Below, piece by piece: positions 9,081 through 17,431 of a DNA stretch of 64,000 bases; position 1 is the stretch's first letter, and each line of letters begins with the position of its first letter. The DNA comes from Streptomyces acidiscabies (lineage in GTDB: Bacteria > Actinomycetota > Actinomycetes > Streptomycetales > Streptomycetaceae): positions 4,050,001 through 4,114,000 of the forward strand of contig NZ_JAGJBY010000001.1 of NCBI RefSeq assembly GCF_020010905.1, in the 5' to 3' direction. The position numbers and the translations under genes are program-made. Under the pieces are notes generated by a model. That model searched no databases. It was not told the DNA's origin and worked only from the letters and a program-made list of their open reading frames with translations.

Positions 9081-9212
9081 CCCAGCCTCCCCACGGGTTC
9101 GTCCAACGGCGCGCACCCTAGTGCGCCCGCGACATGCTTGTCACGACTCCCAGACGGACCCGGAGCTGCTGTTTTCGTGAAGACCGCGAAGACGGGGACG
9201 AATCGTCCCGTG

Positions 9213-9436
9213 TCAGGCGGCCGGAAGCCCGAGGGGTGCGCGGGCGACGGTCTGCGGGGACTCGACAGGCCGGCCTCCGCCCGCCGCGAACGCGGCGTCC
9301 AGCACCCGTCGCCCGGCCGCAGCTCCAGAGCGGCCACCGCAGCGGCGTACGCGGGTCCGTCGTGCGGGAACCTGCTGTCCTATGTCGCCGCGCGGGACGT
9401 GAAGAACTCCTGGACGTGTGTGCGGTCGTCGCTCAC
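9213..9436 (-). pseudogene. Remnant of a SAM-dependent methyltransferase (N-terminal part)
   Basis: Read on the minus strand from a GTG at 9434-9436, the translation gives HVQEFFTSRAAT, an in-frame TAG (9380-9382) where related proteins have Trp, then DSRFPHDGPAYAAAVAALEL and RPGDG. A frame change follows, then VLDAAFAAGGGRP. This matches from memory the start of a class I methyltransferase family in Streptomyces (AATWD-RFP-DGPAYAAAVA-L-LRPGD-VLDAGCGTG), with the SAM-binding GCGTG loop degraded. Nothing of the rest of the enzyme was seen. It is a decayed, truncated gene with at least one stop, one frameshift and one motif loss. Confidence 0.65.
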
Positions 9437-9587
9437 GGGCGCATGATCCCGCACCGACACGGAGACACCCACAGTGCGCACAATCGGACGCCACGTGATC
9501 AATCACGCCCGTATCTGCGCCAGATTGCGGCACTTTCCGAAACCTGCCCCCTTTGCCTCCCCCTGCCCGCACTAGCGTCCCTGAGCC

Positions 9588-10367
9588 ATGGGACACCTGG
9601 ACCACGCAGCCTTCGGATGGCTGACCCCCGTGCTGTCGTACGTGATGGCCTGCACCGGCGCCGCCCTCGGGCTGCGCTGCACCGTGCGCGCGCTCGCCGC
9701 CACCGGACGCTCGCGCCGCAACTGGCTGATCACCGCCGCCTCCGCCATCGGCACCGGCATCTGGACCATGCACTTCGTCGCGATGCTCGGCTTCGCCGTC
9801 AGCGGCACCGACATCCGCTACGACGTACCGCTGACCGTCCTCAGCCTCGTCGTCGCCATGGTCGTCGTCTGCGCGGGCGTGTTCGCCGTCGGCTACGGAC
9901 GCGACCGTACGCGCGCGCTGCTGACCGGCGGACTCACCACCGGGATCGGCGTCGCGAGCATGCACTACCTGGGCATGGCCGCCGTCCGGCTGCACGGCGA
10001 CGTGCACTACGACCCGATGACGGTCGCCCTCTCCGTGGTCATCGCCGTCGTCGCGGCCACCGCCGCGCTGTGGGCCGCGCTCAACATCGAGTCGCCCGTC
10101 GCGGTCACCGTCGCCTCCCTCGTCATGGGCGCGGCCGTCAGCAGCATGCACTACACGGGGATGTTCGCGGTGAGCGTGCACGTCGAGCCCTCCGGGGCGC
10201 CCCTGTCCGGGGCCACGGCGATGCAGTTCATCTTCCCCCTCGCCGTCGGCCTCGGGTCCTACCTCTTCCTGACCTCGGCCTTCGTCGCCCTGTCGCCCAC
10301 CACCGGGGAACGCGAGGAGTCCGCCTCCGCCCAACGGGCCGTGGAACCCGTCGGCAACCGCGCCTGA
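9588..10367 (+). CDS. MHYT-domain integral membrane sensor
   Basis: A 259-residue membrane protein with seven predicted helices. It carries three copies of the MHYT signature near the outer membrane face: MHFVAM (near residue 64), MHYLGM (near 125) and MHYTGM (near 187). MHYT domains are proposed to bind copper and to sense O2, CO or NO. There is no cytoplasmic output domain, so the protein would need a partner. The immediately downstream conservon (sensor kinase-like, roadblock, DUF742, GTPase), 42 bp away on the same strand, is the obvious candidate. The ATG is the first codon of the domain. The region just upstream has a TAGCGT box 9 bp before the ATG, but no ribosome site is clear. Confidence 0.9.
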   Translation: MGHLDHAAFGWLTPVLSYVMACTGAALGLRCTVRALAATGRSRRNWLITAASAIGTGIWTMHFVAMLGFAVSGTDIRYDVPLTVLSLVVAMVVVCAGVFAVGYGRDRTRALLTGGLTTGIGVASMHYLGMAAVRLHGDVHYDPMTVALSVVIAVVAATAALWAALNIESPVAVTVASLVMGAAVSSMHYTGMFAVSVHVEPSGAPLSGATAMQFIFPLAVGLGSYLFLTSAFVALSPTTGEREESASAQRAVEPVGNRA

Positions 10368-10409
10368 CCCGGACCGAGCCCCTCCGACCCACCGCCCAGC
10401 GAGGAGTCC

Positions 10410-12932
10410 ATGCGCACCCCCAGGAAGGCCACTGCGGCCGGCACCGAGCCGCCGCCCCCGATGCGAGGCCGCCGCGCCCACGCCGGGCCGCCCGCCCACG
10501 AGGACCGACGCGACCCCGAGGCCACGACGGACGACACGCCCCCGCGCGCGGAACGCTGGCGAATACGCCCCCGTACCGTCCGCGCCAAGATCGTCTGCCT
10601 GCTGATGGTGCCCGTCGTCTCCCTGCTCGCCCTCTGGGCGTACGCCACTGTCACCACCGCCCAGGACGTCTCCCGGCTGCGCCAGATCCAGCGCGTCGAC
10701 TCCCAGGTCCGCGCACCCGTCGCCGACGCCGTCGCCGCCCTCCAGGCCGAACGCCTCGCCGCCGTCCGGTACGCGACCGAGCCCCGCGCGGGCCAAGGCG
10801 ACACCCTGCGCCGCCTCGCGTCGGCCACCGACAGCGCGGTCGCCCGACTGCGGCTCGGCGACAGCAGCACCGTCGCCGACGCCCAGGAACTGCCCGCCGG
10901 GGTCGCCCAGCGGCTCGACGCCTTCGTCACCGGCGCCGAACGACTGCGGCCCCTGCGCGGCGCGGTGCTCGGCGGGACCGCCGACTGGTCACAGGCGTAC
11001 GACCGCTACACCCGGACGATCTCCGCCGCGTTCGCCGTGGGCGGCGCCCTCTCCGGCATCCAGGACGCCGAACTCGGCTCCGACGCGCGCGTGCTGCTCG
11101 AATTCTCCCGAGCCGCCGAGGCCCTCGCCCAGGAGGACGCCGTCCTCGCGGGCGCGCGCCCGGCGGGCCGCCTCGACACCCGGCGCCTCAGCCTGTTCAC
11201 CGGCGCCGCCGACAACCGCCGCACCCTCACCGAGGCCGCCGTCACCGACCTGCGCGGCCCCGAACGGGCCGCCTGGCGCGCGCTGGCCGACGACGACGCC
11301 TACGCCGCCCTGACCGCCGCCGAGAACCGCGTCCGCGCGAACGCCCCCGGCGAACGGGCCCTCGCCGCCGCGCCGGAGGCCGCCTGGAACGCCGCCCACG
11401 CGCGCGTGCAGAGCGGGATGCGCACCATCGAGACGGACGCCGGACACGAGGTCGTCCGCCGCGCCGACCCCTTCACGCGCGGGCTGCTCACCCCGGCCGG
11501 CGCCGCCGTCCTGCTCGGCCTCGCCGCCGTCGTCGCCTCGCTCGTCATCTCCGTACGCATCGGCCGCGGCCTCGTCGTCGAACTCGTCAGCCTGCGCAAC
11601 GACGCCCTGGAGATCGCCCGCCGCAAACTCCCCGAGGCCATGCGGAAACTGCGCGCGGGCGAGGAGATCGACGTCCGAGCGGAGGCCCCGTCCGGACCCC
11701 GCGCCGAGGACGAGACCGGACAGGTCGCCGAGGCCCTCACCACCGTCCACCGCGCCGCCCTCAGAGCCGCCGTGGAGCGCGCCGAACTCGCCAGCGGCAT
11801 CTCCGGCGTGTTCGTCAACCTCGCGCGCCGCAGCCAGGTCCTGGTGCACCGCCAGCTGAGCCTCCTCGACAGCATGGAGCGCCGCTCCGACGACCCGAAC
11901 GAACTCAGCGACCTCTTCCGACTCGACCACCTCACGACCCGTATGCGGCGTCACGCGGAGAGCCTGATCATCCTCTCCGGGGCCGCCCCCGGCCGGGCCT
12001 GGCGGATGCCCGTCCCGCTCACCGACGTGGTGCGCGCCGCCGTCTCCGAGGTCGAGGACTACGCGCGCGTGGAGGTGCGCCAGCTCCCCGCGGCGTCCGT
12101 CGCGGGTGCCGCCGTCGCCGACCTCACCCACCTCCTCGCCGAACTCGTCGAGAACGCCGCCCAGTTCTCGCCCCCGCACACGCGCGTGCGGGTCACCGGG
12201 GAACCCGTCGGCAACGGGTACGCCGTCGAGGTCGAGGACCGGGGCCTCGGCATGGGCGACGAGGCCCTCACGCGGGCCAACCGGCGCATCACCCAGTCGG
12301 AGGCGCTCGACCTGTTCGACAGCGACCGCCTCGGCCTGTTCGTCGTCAGCAGGCTCGCCGCCCGCCACGGCATCAAGGTCCACCTGTGCACCTCCCCCTA
12401 CGGCGGCACCACAGCCGTCGTCCTGCTGCCCACCGCCCTCCTGGACACCGGCAAGCCGGAACGTTCCGCCCAGGACGCCGCACGAGCCGTCGCACCGCAG
12501 CACAGCGTGCAACCCGCGTACGCGCGCGTACCGGACGACCGGGAACACGAAGCCGTCCCCGCGCCGGCCAACCGCCCCGCACTCGTCGCCCCAGCGCCCG
12601 CACCCGCGCCGGCCCAGGCGCACGCCTCCGAGCCGCCGCCCCCCGGCGTCACCCCCCTGCGCCTGCACCGCCCCCCGGACGACGACGAACCCCCGGCGGT
12701 ACCCGACGACGACCTCCCGCGCCGCGTGCGCCAGGCGAGCCTCGTCCCCCAACTGCGCGGCCCGCGCGCGGAGGAACCGCAGCGACCGCACGGCACCCGC
12801 GACGACGGACGCACCCCCGAGGTCGTCCGCGACCGCATGGCCGCCTACCGCGCGGGCTGGACCCGTGGCGGCGGCAGACAGCCCGGCCGCGCGGCCGGGC
12901 CGCGAACCGGCAGTGAAGGAGACCCCGCATGA
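10410..12932 (+). CDS. cvnA: Conservon sensor, histidine-kinase-like (CvnA)
   Basis: An 840-residue membrane sensor. A 50-residue basic and Pro-rich cytoplasmic tail leads into transmembrane helix 1 (about residues 62-82). A large extracytoplasmic sensing region (82-358) of the nitrate/nitrite-sensor type follows, then helix 2 (about 360-382) and a linker. An ATP-binding domain has the N box ELVENAAQFSPP (near 575), G1 DRGLGM and G2 RLGLFV. The phospho-acceptor region (HRQLSLLDSMERR) is the variant form seen in conservon kinases. The C-terminal 150 residues are Pro/Arg-rich. The ATG follows GAGGAG. The stop overlaps the next start (ATGA, 12929-12932). In conservons this protein is thought to recruit the roadblock, DUF742 and GTPase proteins in a membrane complex resembling a G-protein-coupled receptor system. 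Confidence 0.92.
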   Translation: MRTPRKATAAGTEPPPPMRGRRAHAGPPAHEDRRDPEATTDDTPPRAERWRIRPRTVRAKIVCLLMVPVVSLLALWAYATVTTAQDVSRLRQIQRVDSQVRAPVADAVAALQAERLAAVRYATEPRAGQGDTLRRLASATDSAVARLRLGDSSTVADAQELPAGVAQRLDAFVTGAERLRPLRGAVLGGTADWSQAYDRYTRTISAAFAVGGALSGIQDAELGSDARVLLEFSRAAEALAQEDAVLAGARPAGRLDTRRLSLFTGAADNRRTLTEAAVTDLRGPERAAWRALADDDAYAALTAAENRVRANAPGERALAAAPEAAWNAAHARVQSGMRTIETDAGHEVVRRADPFTRGLLTPAGAAVLLGLAAVVASLVISVRIGRGLVVELVSLRNDALEIARRKLPEAMRKLRAGEEIDVRAEAPSGPRAEDETGQVAEALTTVHRAALRAAVERAELASGISGVFVNLARRSQVLVHRQLSLLDSMERRSDDPNELSDLFRLDHLTTRMRRHAESLIILSGAAPGRAWRMPVPLTDVVRAAVSEVEDYARVEVRQLPAASVAGAAVADLTHLLAELVENAAQFSPPHTRVRVTGEPVGNGYAVEVEDRGLGMGDEALTRANRRITQSEALDLFDSDRLGLFVVSRLAARHGIKVHLCTSPYGGTTAVVLLPTALLDTGKPERSAQDAARAVAPQHSVQPAYARVPDDREHEAVPAPANRPALVAPAPAPAPAQAHASEPPPPGVTPLRLHRPPDDDEPPAVPDDDLPRRVRQASLVPQLRGPRAEEPQRPHGTRDDGRTPEVVRDRMAAYRAGWTRGGGRQPGRAAGPRTGSEGDPA

Positions 12933-13366
12933 TCCAGGACCCCGGCACGAGGCCGTCCCAGCTGTCGGGGGAACTCGACTGGCTGCTGGACGACCTGGTG
13001 ATGCGCGTCGGCGAGGTACGGCACGCGGTCGTACTGTCCAACGACGGCCTCGCCGTGGGCGCCTCCACGGACCTCGGCCGCGAGGACGCCGAACACCTCG
13101 CCGCCGTCTCCTCCGGCTTCCACAGCCTCGCCAAGGGCGCGGGACGGCACTTCGGCGCCGGAGGGGTGCGCCAGACCATGGTCGAGATGGACGACGGCTT
13201 CCTGTTCGTCGCCGCCGCAGGGGACGGCTCCTGCCTCGCCGTCCTGACCGCCGCCACCGCCGACATAGGCCTCGTCGCCTACGAGATGGCCCGCCTGGTC
13301 AAACGCGTCGGCGAACACCTCCACACCCCGCCCCGCGTCACCGCGCGCCCGCCCGCCGCCGGATGA
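12929..13366 (+). CDS. cvnB: Roadblock/LC7 domain protein (CvnB)
   Basis: A 145-residue single-domain roadblock/LC7 protein, with LDWLLDDLVMRVGEVRHAVV, SNDGLAVGAS and EDAEHLAAVSSGFHSLAKGA in the usual order. Such proteins act as regulators of small GTPases (GAP-like or scaffold). It is translationally coupled to cvnA by a 4-bp overlap, and its GAAGGAG ribosome site lies inside the cvnA end. It is closely similar to the roadblock protein at 15022-15435, so one duplicated from the other or both from a common source. Confidence 0.93.
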   Translation: MIQDPGTRPSQLSGELDWLLDDLVMRVGEVRHAVVLSNDGLAVGASTDLGREDAEHLAAVSSGFHSLAKGAGRHFGAGGVRQTMVEMDDGFLFVAAAGDGSCLAVLTAATADIGLVAYEMARLVKRVGEHLHTPPRVTARPPAAG

Positions 13367-13373
13367 GGCACCG

Positions 13374-13769
13374 ATGAACGACCAGCCACCCAGCGCCCAG
13401 TGGTACGACAACGACGCCGGACCCCTCGTACGGCCGTACGCCATGACCGGCGGACGCACCAAGCCGGGGCCCACCGGGGTCCGCTTCGACCTCATCGCCC
13501 TCGTCACCCTCGACCCGGGCGCGCCCGGCGCCGACGACGACCACGCGCTCGGTCCCGAACACCGCGCCCTGATCGACCTGTGCCGCATCGAGACGCAGTC
13601 CGTCGCGGAGCTGTCCGCCGGGACCGACCTGCCCGTCGGGGTGGTCCGGGTACTCCTCGGGGACCTCCTGGAGACGGGCCGCGTCACCGTCAGCCGCCCG
13701 GTGCCGCCCGCGCACCTGCCCGACGAACGGATCCTGCGGGAGGTCATCGAAGGGCTGCGGGCCCTGTAG
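13374..13769 (+). CDS. cvnC: DUF742 protein (CvnC)
   Basis: A 131-residue protein of the DUF742 family, third gene of the conservon. The middle holds LIDLCRIETQSVAELSAGT and LPVGVVRVLLGDLLETGRVTV, a winged-helix-like segment (about 60-105). The tail HLPDERILREVIEGLRAL is the conserved end of the family. It starts 7 bp after cvnB, so it belongs to the same transcript. In the better studied conservons this protein interacts with the other Cvn proteins. Confidence 0.93.
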   Translation: MNDQPPSAQWYDNDAGPLVRPYAMTGGRTKPGPTGVRFDLIALVTLDPGAPGADDDHALGPEHRALIDLCRIETQSVAELSAGTDLPVGVVRVLLGDLLETGRVTVSRPVPPAHLPDERILREVIEGLRAL

Positions 13770-13889
13770 ATGAACACCTGTCACCGGGCGCGCGTATACG
13801 TACGCATCTCGCGCCTCTCAGGACCTCGAAACGAACAAGAACGGTCAAACGACACCTCCGCACGCCGGAACCCCCGAGAGAAGTGATCC

Positions 13890-14492
13890 ATGGCCTCCGA
13901 GCACCCCGACGCCACCGGCGAGACGGCACCGCTGGCGCTGAAGATTCTGGTCGCCGGCGGGTTCGGCGTGGGCAAGACGACCCTGGTGGGCGCGGTCAGC
14001 GAGATCAAGCCGCTGCGCACCGAGGAACTGCTCAGCGAAGCCGGACAGGCCGTCGACGACACCGACGGCGTCGACCAGAAGGTCACCACGACCGTCGCCA
14101 TGGACTTCGGCCGGATCACCATCCGCTCCGGACTGTCCCTTTACCTGTTCGGCACCCCCGGCCAGGACCGCTTCTGGTTCCTGTGGGACGAGCTCTCCCA
14201 AGGTGCCCTCGGTGCCGTGGTCCTCGCCGACACCCGGCGTCTGGAGGACTGCTTTCCGGCCGTCGACTACTTCGAGCACCGGCACATCCCGTTCGTCGTC
14301 GCCGTCAACTGCTTCACCGGCGCACGCGCGTACGCCGCCCCCGACGTGTCCCGCGCCCTCGACCTCGACCAGGGCACCCCCGTCGTCCTGTGCGACGCGC
14401 GCGACCGCGACTCCGGCAAGGAGGTCCTCATCCGCCTCGTCGAGTACGCGGGCCGCATGCACACGGCCCGCCTCCTCGACTCCGTGAGCTAG
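13890..14492 (+). CDS. cvnD: Conservon small GTPase (CvnD)
   Basis: A 200-residue Ras-like/MglA-like ATP/GTP-binding protein. The P-loop is GGFGVGKTT (residues 23-31), switch II/G3 is FGTPGQDRFWFLWDE (near 89-103), and the base-recognition loop is reduced to VNCF, as usual in CvnD. It is separated from cvnC by 120 bp, so it may have its own promoter in addition to read-through. The last codon overlaps the end of the convergent flavin/F420 enzyme gene in the four bases CTAG (14489-14492), so neither gene has room for a terminator. It is predicted to be the switch protein of the membrane-bound complex. Confidence 0.93.
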   Translation: MASEHPDATGETAPLALKILVAGGFGVGKTTLVGAVSEIKPLRTEELLSEAGQAVDDTDGVDQKVTTTVAMDFGRITIRSGLSLYLFGTPGQDRFWFLWDELSQGALGAVVLADTRRLEDCFPAVDYFEHRHIPFVVAVNCFTGARAYAAPDVSRALDLDQGTPVVLCDARDRDSGKEVLIRLVEYAGRMHTARLLDSVS

Positions 14493-14917
14493 TCCGCCAG
14501 CGCCTTGAGCGCCAGCACCTTCTCCACGGCGACCCGCACCAGCAGTTCGCCCGGTACGCCGTTGCGGTCGCCGAACTCCTCGGCGCGGTCCTCGCCCATG
14601 TAGCGGGCGCCGATCCTGGCCGCCCAGTGCCGGACCTCGGGGAGATCCTCCGAGATCGTGGCGCGGCCATGGATGATCACGTAGTCGAAGGGGGGACGGT
14701 CGTCGTCGACGCACAGCGCGACACGGCCGTCCCGCGCCAGGTTGCGGCCCTTCACGGTCTCCTTGCCGGTGTTGAACACCAGGTCGTCCCCGTCCAGCAC
14801 GAACCAGATCGGGGCCACGTGCGGACTCCCGTCGGCCCGGACCGTGGACAGTTTCGCGGTACGGGTGCCGTCCGAGACGAACGCCCGCCATTCCTCGTCG
14901 GTCATCTTCTTCGCCAT
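14489..14917 (-). CDS. PPOX-class F420-dependent oxidoreductase family protein
   Basis: A 142-residue split-barrel protein of the pyridoxamine-phosphate-oxidase-like superfamily (Rv1155 type). The core is AKLSTVRADGSPHVAPIWFV (residues 20-39), then FNTGKETVKGRNLARDGRVAL and DYVIIHGRATI, the elements that bind a flavin or deazaflavin F420 cofactor. The physiological substrate is unknown. The ATG at 14915-14917 follows a GGAGGAT ribosome site. Its 3' end overlaps cvnD, and its 5' end is divergent from the orphan roadblock gene across 104 bp. Confidence 0.9.
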   Translation of the reverse strand: MAKKMTDEEWRAFVSDGTRTAKLSTVRADGSPHVAPIWFVLDGDDLVFNTGKETVKGRNLARDGRVALCVDDDRPPFDYVIIHGRATISEDLPEVRHWAARIGARYMGEDRAEEFGDRNGVPGELLVRVAVEKVLALKALAD

Positions 14918-15021
14918 GCCGCCATCCTCCTTGCTCGGGCCCCCGAAACTGCGGAAGGGTGGCGGGCAAGTCATCGCACGGGCGGGACCCAACGGGGAGA
15001 TGTACGCGGGGAGAGCGAAGC

Positions 15022-15435
15022 ATGGGGCAGAACCAGGGACTCGACTGGCTGCTGGACGACCTGACCGAACGCGTCGAACACGTACGGCACGCACTCGTCC
15101 TCACGACCGACGGGCTGGTGGCCGGCGCCAGCACCGGACTGCGCCGCGAGGACGCCGAACACCTCGCCGCCGTCTCCTCCGGCCTGCACAGCCTCGCCAA
15201 GGGCTCCGGCCGCCACTTCGGCGCCGGCCGGGTCCGGCAGACCATGATCGAGTTCGACGACGCCCTCCTCTTCGTCACCGCCGCCGGAACCGGCAGCTGC
15301 CTGTGCGTCCTCACCGGCGCCGAGGCCGACATGGGCCAGGTCGCCTACGAGATGACCCTTCTCGTCAGCCGCGTCGGCGAACACCTCACGATGGACGTGC
15401 GCCAACCCGAACGAACCCCGCTCACAGAGCACTGA
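15022..15435 (+). CDS. Orphan roadblock/LC7 domain protein (CvnB paralogue)
   Basis: A 137-residue roadblock/LC7 protein very similar to CvnB at 12929-13366; the shared core includes EDAEHLAAVSSG, HSLAKG and GRHFGAG. No sensor, DUF742 or GTPase gene follows it, so it stands alone beside the conservon, separated from cvnD only by the F420-type gene on the other strand. It could interact with the same CvnA/CvnD proteins or titrate them. The start was chosen at ATG 15022 with GGGGAGAG upstream, which fits the alignment with CvnB. Confidence 0.9.
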   Translation: MGQNQGLDWLLDDLTERVEHVRHALVLTTDGLVAGASTGLRREDAEHLAAVSSGLHSLAKGSGRHFGAGRVRQTMIEFDDALLFVTAAGTGSCLCVLTGAEADMGQVAYEMTLLVSRVGEHLTMDVRQPERTPLTEH

Positions 15436-15453
15436 CCTGCGTATTTAAGGGCG

Positions 15454-15493
15454 TATACGAAGTTATCCACAGGCTTGCCGGCAGATCCGGCAA
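15454..15493 (+). promoter_or_regulatory. AT-rich palindromic region with DnaA-box-like sequence upstream of DUF6397 gene
   Basis: This stretch holds TATACGAAGTTAT (15454-15466), the exact DnaA-box consensus TTATCCACA (15463-15471), and an inverted repeat TTGCCGG/CCGGCAA (15475-15481 and 15487-15493) with a 5-bp spacer. It lies 70-110 bp before the DUF6397 start and is probably its promoter or operator. Binding proteins are unknown. Confidence 0.35.
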
Positions 15494-15563
15494 AACGGCT
15501 ACGGTTTTTCCCGAGGGCACCGCGAACGGCGCGGAGCCCGACAGACCACGGGGGAGACCGACC

Positions 15564-16475
15564 ATGTCTCAGCACACGACAGCCCGACCACGCCCGCTCA
15601 CCTGCACACCGAGCCGCGCGGCGAAAGAACTGGGCGTCAAACGCGGCGAGTTCGACTTCGCCGTCCACCTCGGCCGGGTCCGGACCGTACCGGACGAGGG
15701 AGGCGGCGGCCGTCGGATCCCGTACACGGAGATCGAACGGCTGCGCGCCCGGCCGGACTTCCCGGAGTCCTTCCTCGAAGAGGTGCGCACCGTCGGCACC
15801 GCCGAGGCGGCGGACCTCCTGAAGATCTCACCCGCCCGCTTCTCCCGCCTCGCGCGGCTCGGACTCGTCTCACCGGTGCGGTTCTACCTCAACCGCTACC
15901 GGGCCGTCGTCTGGCTCTACCTCGCCGACGAACTCCGCAGGTTCGCCGAGAACCCGGCCAACGCGTCCCTGCTCTCCGGCCCGGCGCCCGAAGAACTGCG
16001 CGCCCGGCTCGCCGAGGGCCTCGACTGCAGGCCCCGCAACTGGCGGGGCCGCCACCTCGGCTTCCTGCTCCGCCAGGCCGACACCCCCTGGCAGCGGGCC
16101 GGCGCCGTGGCCGCCTTCCTCGACTCCGACCAGGTCGCCGACCTCGTCCCCGACCCCTACGAGCGGGCCTACCTCAACCGCTCCCGACCCGCCCTCCCGG
16201 CCCACGGGGCGCCCGGCTCCCCCTCCGCCCAGCTCGCCGCGGAAATCATGACCGCGAACTTCCTGGACGAGATCGGCTGGCTCCGCACGGAGCTGTACGA
16301 GGCACTGACGGAAGCCCGCGAGAGCCTGACGGCACTCCGGCCGGCGCCCGAACCCGCCCCTGAACCCGCACCTCGGACCGAACCCACCCCCGCACCTCGC
16401 CCCCGCACCGTACGCACACGCCGCCACCTCGCGAAGTGGCTGCGACGCAAGGGCAGGACCCGGCAGCGCGTCTGA
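15564..16475 (+). CDS. DUF6397 family protein
   Basis: A 303-residue Streptomyces protein of unknown function, probably DNA-associated. Residues 13-60 (PSRAAKELGVKRGEFDFAV ... GGGRRIPYTEIERL) and 75-105 (EAADLLKISPARFSRLARLG) look like two helix-turn-helix or MerR-like modules. The middle part (RLAEGLDCRPRNWRGRHLG) is conserved in the family. The C-terminal 40 residues are a Pro/Glu run followed by a strongly basic end (RTRRHLAKWLRRKGRTRQR). The ATG at 15564 follows GGGGGAGA. A terminator hairpin follows at 16490-16522. The family name is from memory of the pattern. Confidence 0.75.
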   Translation: MSQHTTARPRPLTCTPSRAAKELGVKRGEFDFAVHLGRVRTVPDEGGGGRRIPYTEIERLRARPDFPESFLEEVRTVGTAEAADLLKISPARFSRLARLGLVSPVRFYLNRYRAVVWLYLADELRRFAENPANASLLSGPAPEELRARLAEGLDCRPRNWRGRHLGFLLRQADTPWQRAGAVAAFLDSDQVADLVPDPYERAYLNRSRPALPAHGAPGSPSAQLAAEIMTANFLDEIGWLRTELYEALTEARESLTALRPAPEPAPEPAPRTEPTPAPRPRTVRTRRHLAKWLRRKGRTRQRV

Positions 16476-16489
16476 CGGGCCGTGCGACA

Positions 16490-16522
16490 GTGCCGCGCCC
16501 GGCGAACGCCCCGGCGCGGCAC
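16490..16522. terminator. Bidirectional terminator hairpin
   Basis: A perfect 10-bp stem GTGCCGCGCC/GGCGCGGCAC (16490-16499 with 16513-16522) lies between convergent genes. Confidence 0.75.
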
Positions 16523-16533
16523 CCCGCACACCG

Positions 16534-17400
16534 CTACAGCGCCCGGAACAACCCCTCCTGGACGACCGACACCAGCAGCCGCCCGTGCAGGTCGTAGATA
16601 CGGCCCCGCGCCAGCCCCCGCCCACCCGTGGTGATCGGCGACTCCTGGTCGTACAGGAACCACTCGTCCGCCCGGAACGGCCGGTGGAACCACATCGCGT
16701 GGTCCAGGGAGGCCATGTCGAAGTTCCGCGGACCCCACAAAGGCTCGATGGGGATACGGACGGCGTCCAGGAGGGTCATGTCGCTGGCGTAGGTGAGTGC
16801 GCAGGTGTGGACGAGGGGGTCGTCCCCCAACGGCCCCACCGCGCGCATCCAGACGGCGCTGCGGGGCTCGGCCTCCTTCAGCTCCTCGGGGGTCCAGCGC
16901 AGCCGGTCGACGTACCGGATGTCGAACGGCTGACGCCGGGCCATCCGCTCGAACTGCTCGGGCAGCGCCCCGAGATGCTCCCGGACCTCGTCCGCGACGG
17001 TCGGCAGCGAATCCGGGTCCGGGACCACCCGGGCCGGCGGCAGCTGCTGCTCGAAGGGACCTTCCTCAGGCTTGTGAAAGGAGGCGGTGAGATTGAAGAT
17101 CGTGCGGCCCTGCTGCACGGCGGTGACCCGCCGGGTCGTGAACGACCGGCCGTCCCGCACCCGTTCGACCTGGTACACGATCGGCACACCGGGCCGGCCG
17201 GGACGCAGGAAGTACGCGTGCAGCGAGTGCACCGGCCGGTCCCCCTCCGTGGTCCGGCCCGCGGCGACCAGCGCCTGCCCGGCCACCTGCCCGCCGAAGA
17301 CCCGCTGGAGGGACTCCTGGGGGCTACGGCCGCGGAAGATGTTGACCTCGATCTGCTCCAGGTCGAGCAGGTCGACGAGTCTCTCGGCGGGGTTCGTCAT
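16534..17400 (-). CDS. tesB: Acyl-CoA thioesterase II
   Basis: A 288-residue double hot-dog thioesterase that hydrolyses acyl-CoA to free fatty acid and CoA in the cytoplasm. The first hot-dog has FRGRSPQESLQRVFGGQVAGQAL and VHSLHAYFLRPG. The second has SLDHAMWFHRPFRADEWFLY with the conserved Asp-His and the following QESP, and ends GRGLARGRIYDLHGRLLVSV. Length and domain order match TesB. The ATG follows AGGAG. It lies 31 bp downstream of the DEAD-box helicase gene on the same strand, so the two are probably co-transcribed. Confidence 0.95.
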   Translation of the reverse strand: MTNPAERLVDLLDLEQIEVNIFRGRSPQESLQRVFGGQVAGQALVAAGRTTEGDRPVHSLHAYFLRPGRPGVPIVYQVERVRDGRSFTTRRVTAVQQGRTIFNLTASFHKPEEGPFEQQLPPARVVPDPDSLPTVADEVREHLGALPEQFERMARRQPFDIRYVDRLRWTPEELKEAEPRSAVWMRAVGPLGDDPLVHTCALTYASDMTLLDAVRIPIEPLWGPRNFDMASLDHAMWFHRPFRADEWFLYDQESPITTGGRGLARGRIYDLHGRLLVSVVQEGLFRAL

Positions 17401-17431
17401 GAGTGTGCTTCTCCTGTGCTGGTGGCGCTGC

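Noticed and set aside
9011..9337. A 108-codon minus-strand frame partly overlapping the hypothetical gene at 8280-9080
   Set aside because: It overlaps a better gene in another frame, has no ribosome site, and part of it is explained by the methyltransferase remnant.
15454..15466. A 13-bp match to one loxP arm
   Set aside because: There is no second arm or 8-bp spacer in the right place, and Cre-lox does not belong to this organism. Taken as coincidence; the overlapping DnaA-like box is more plausible.
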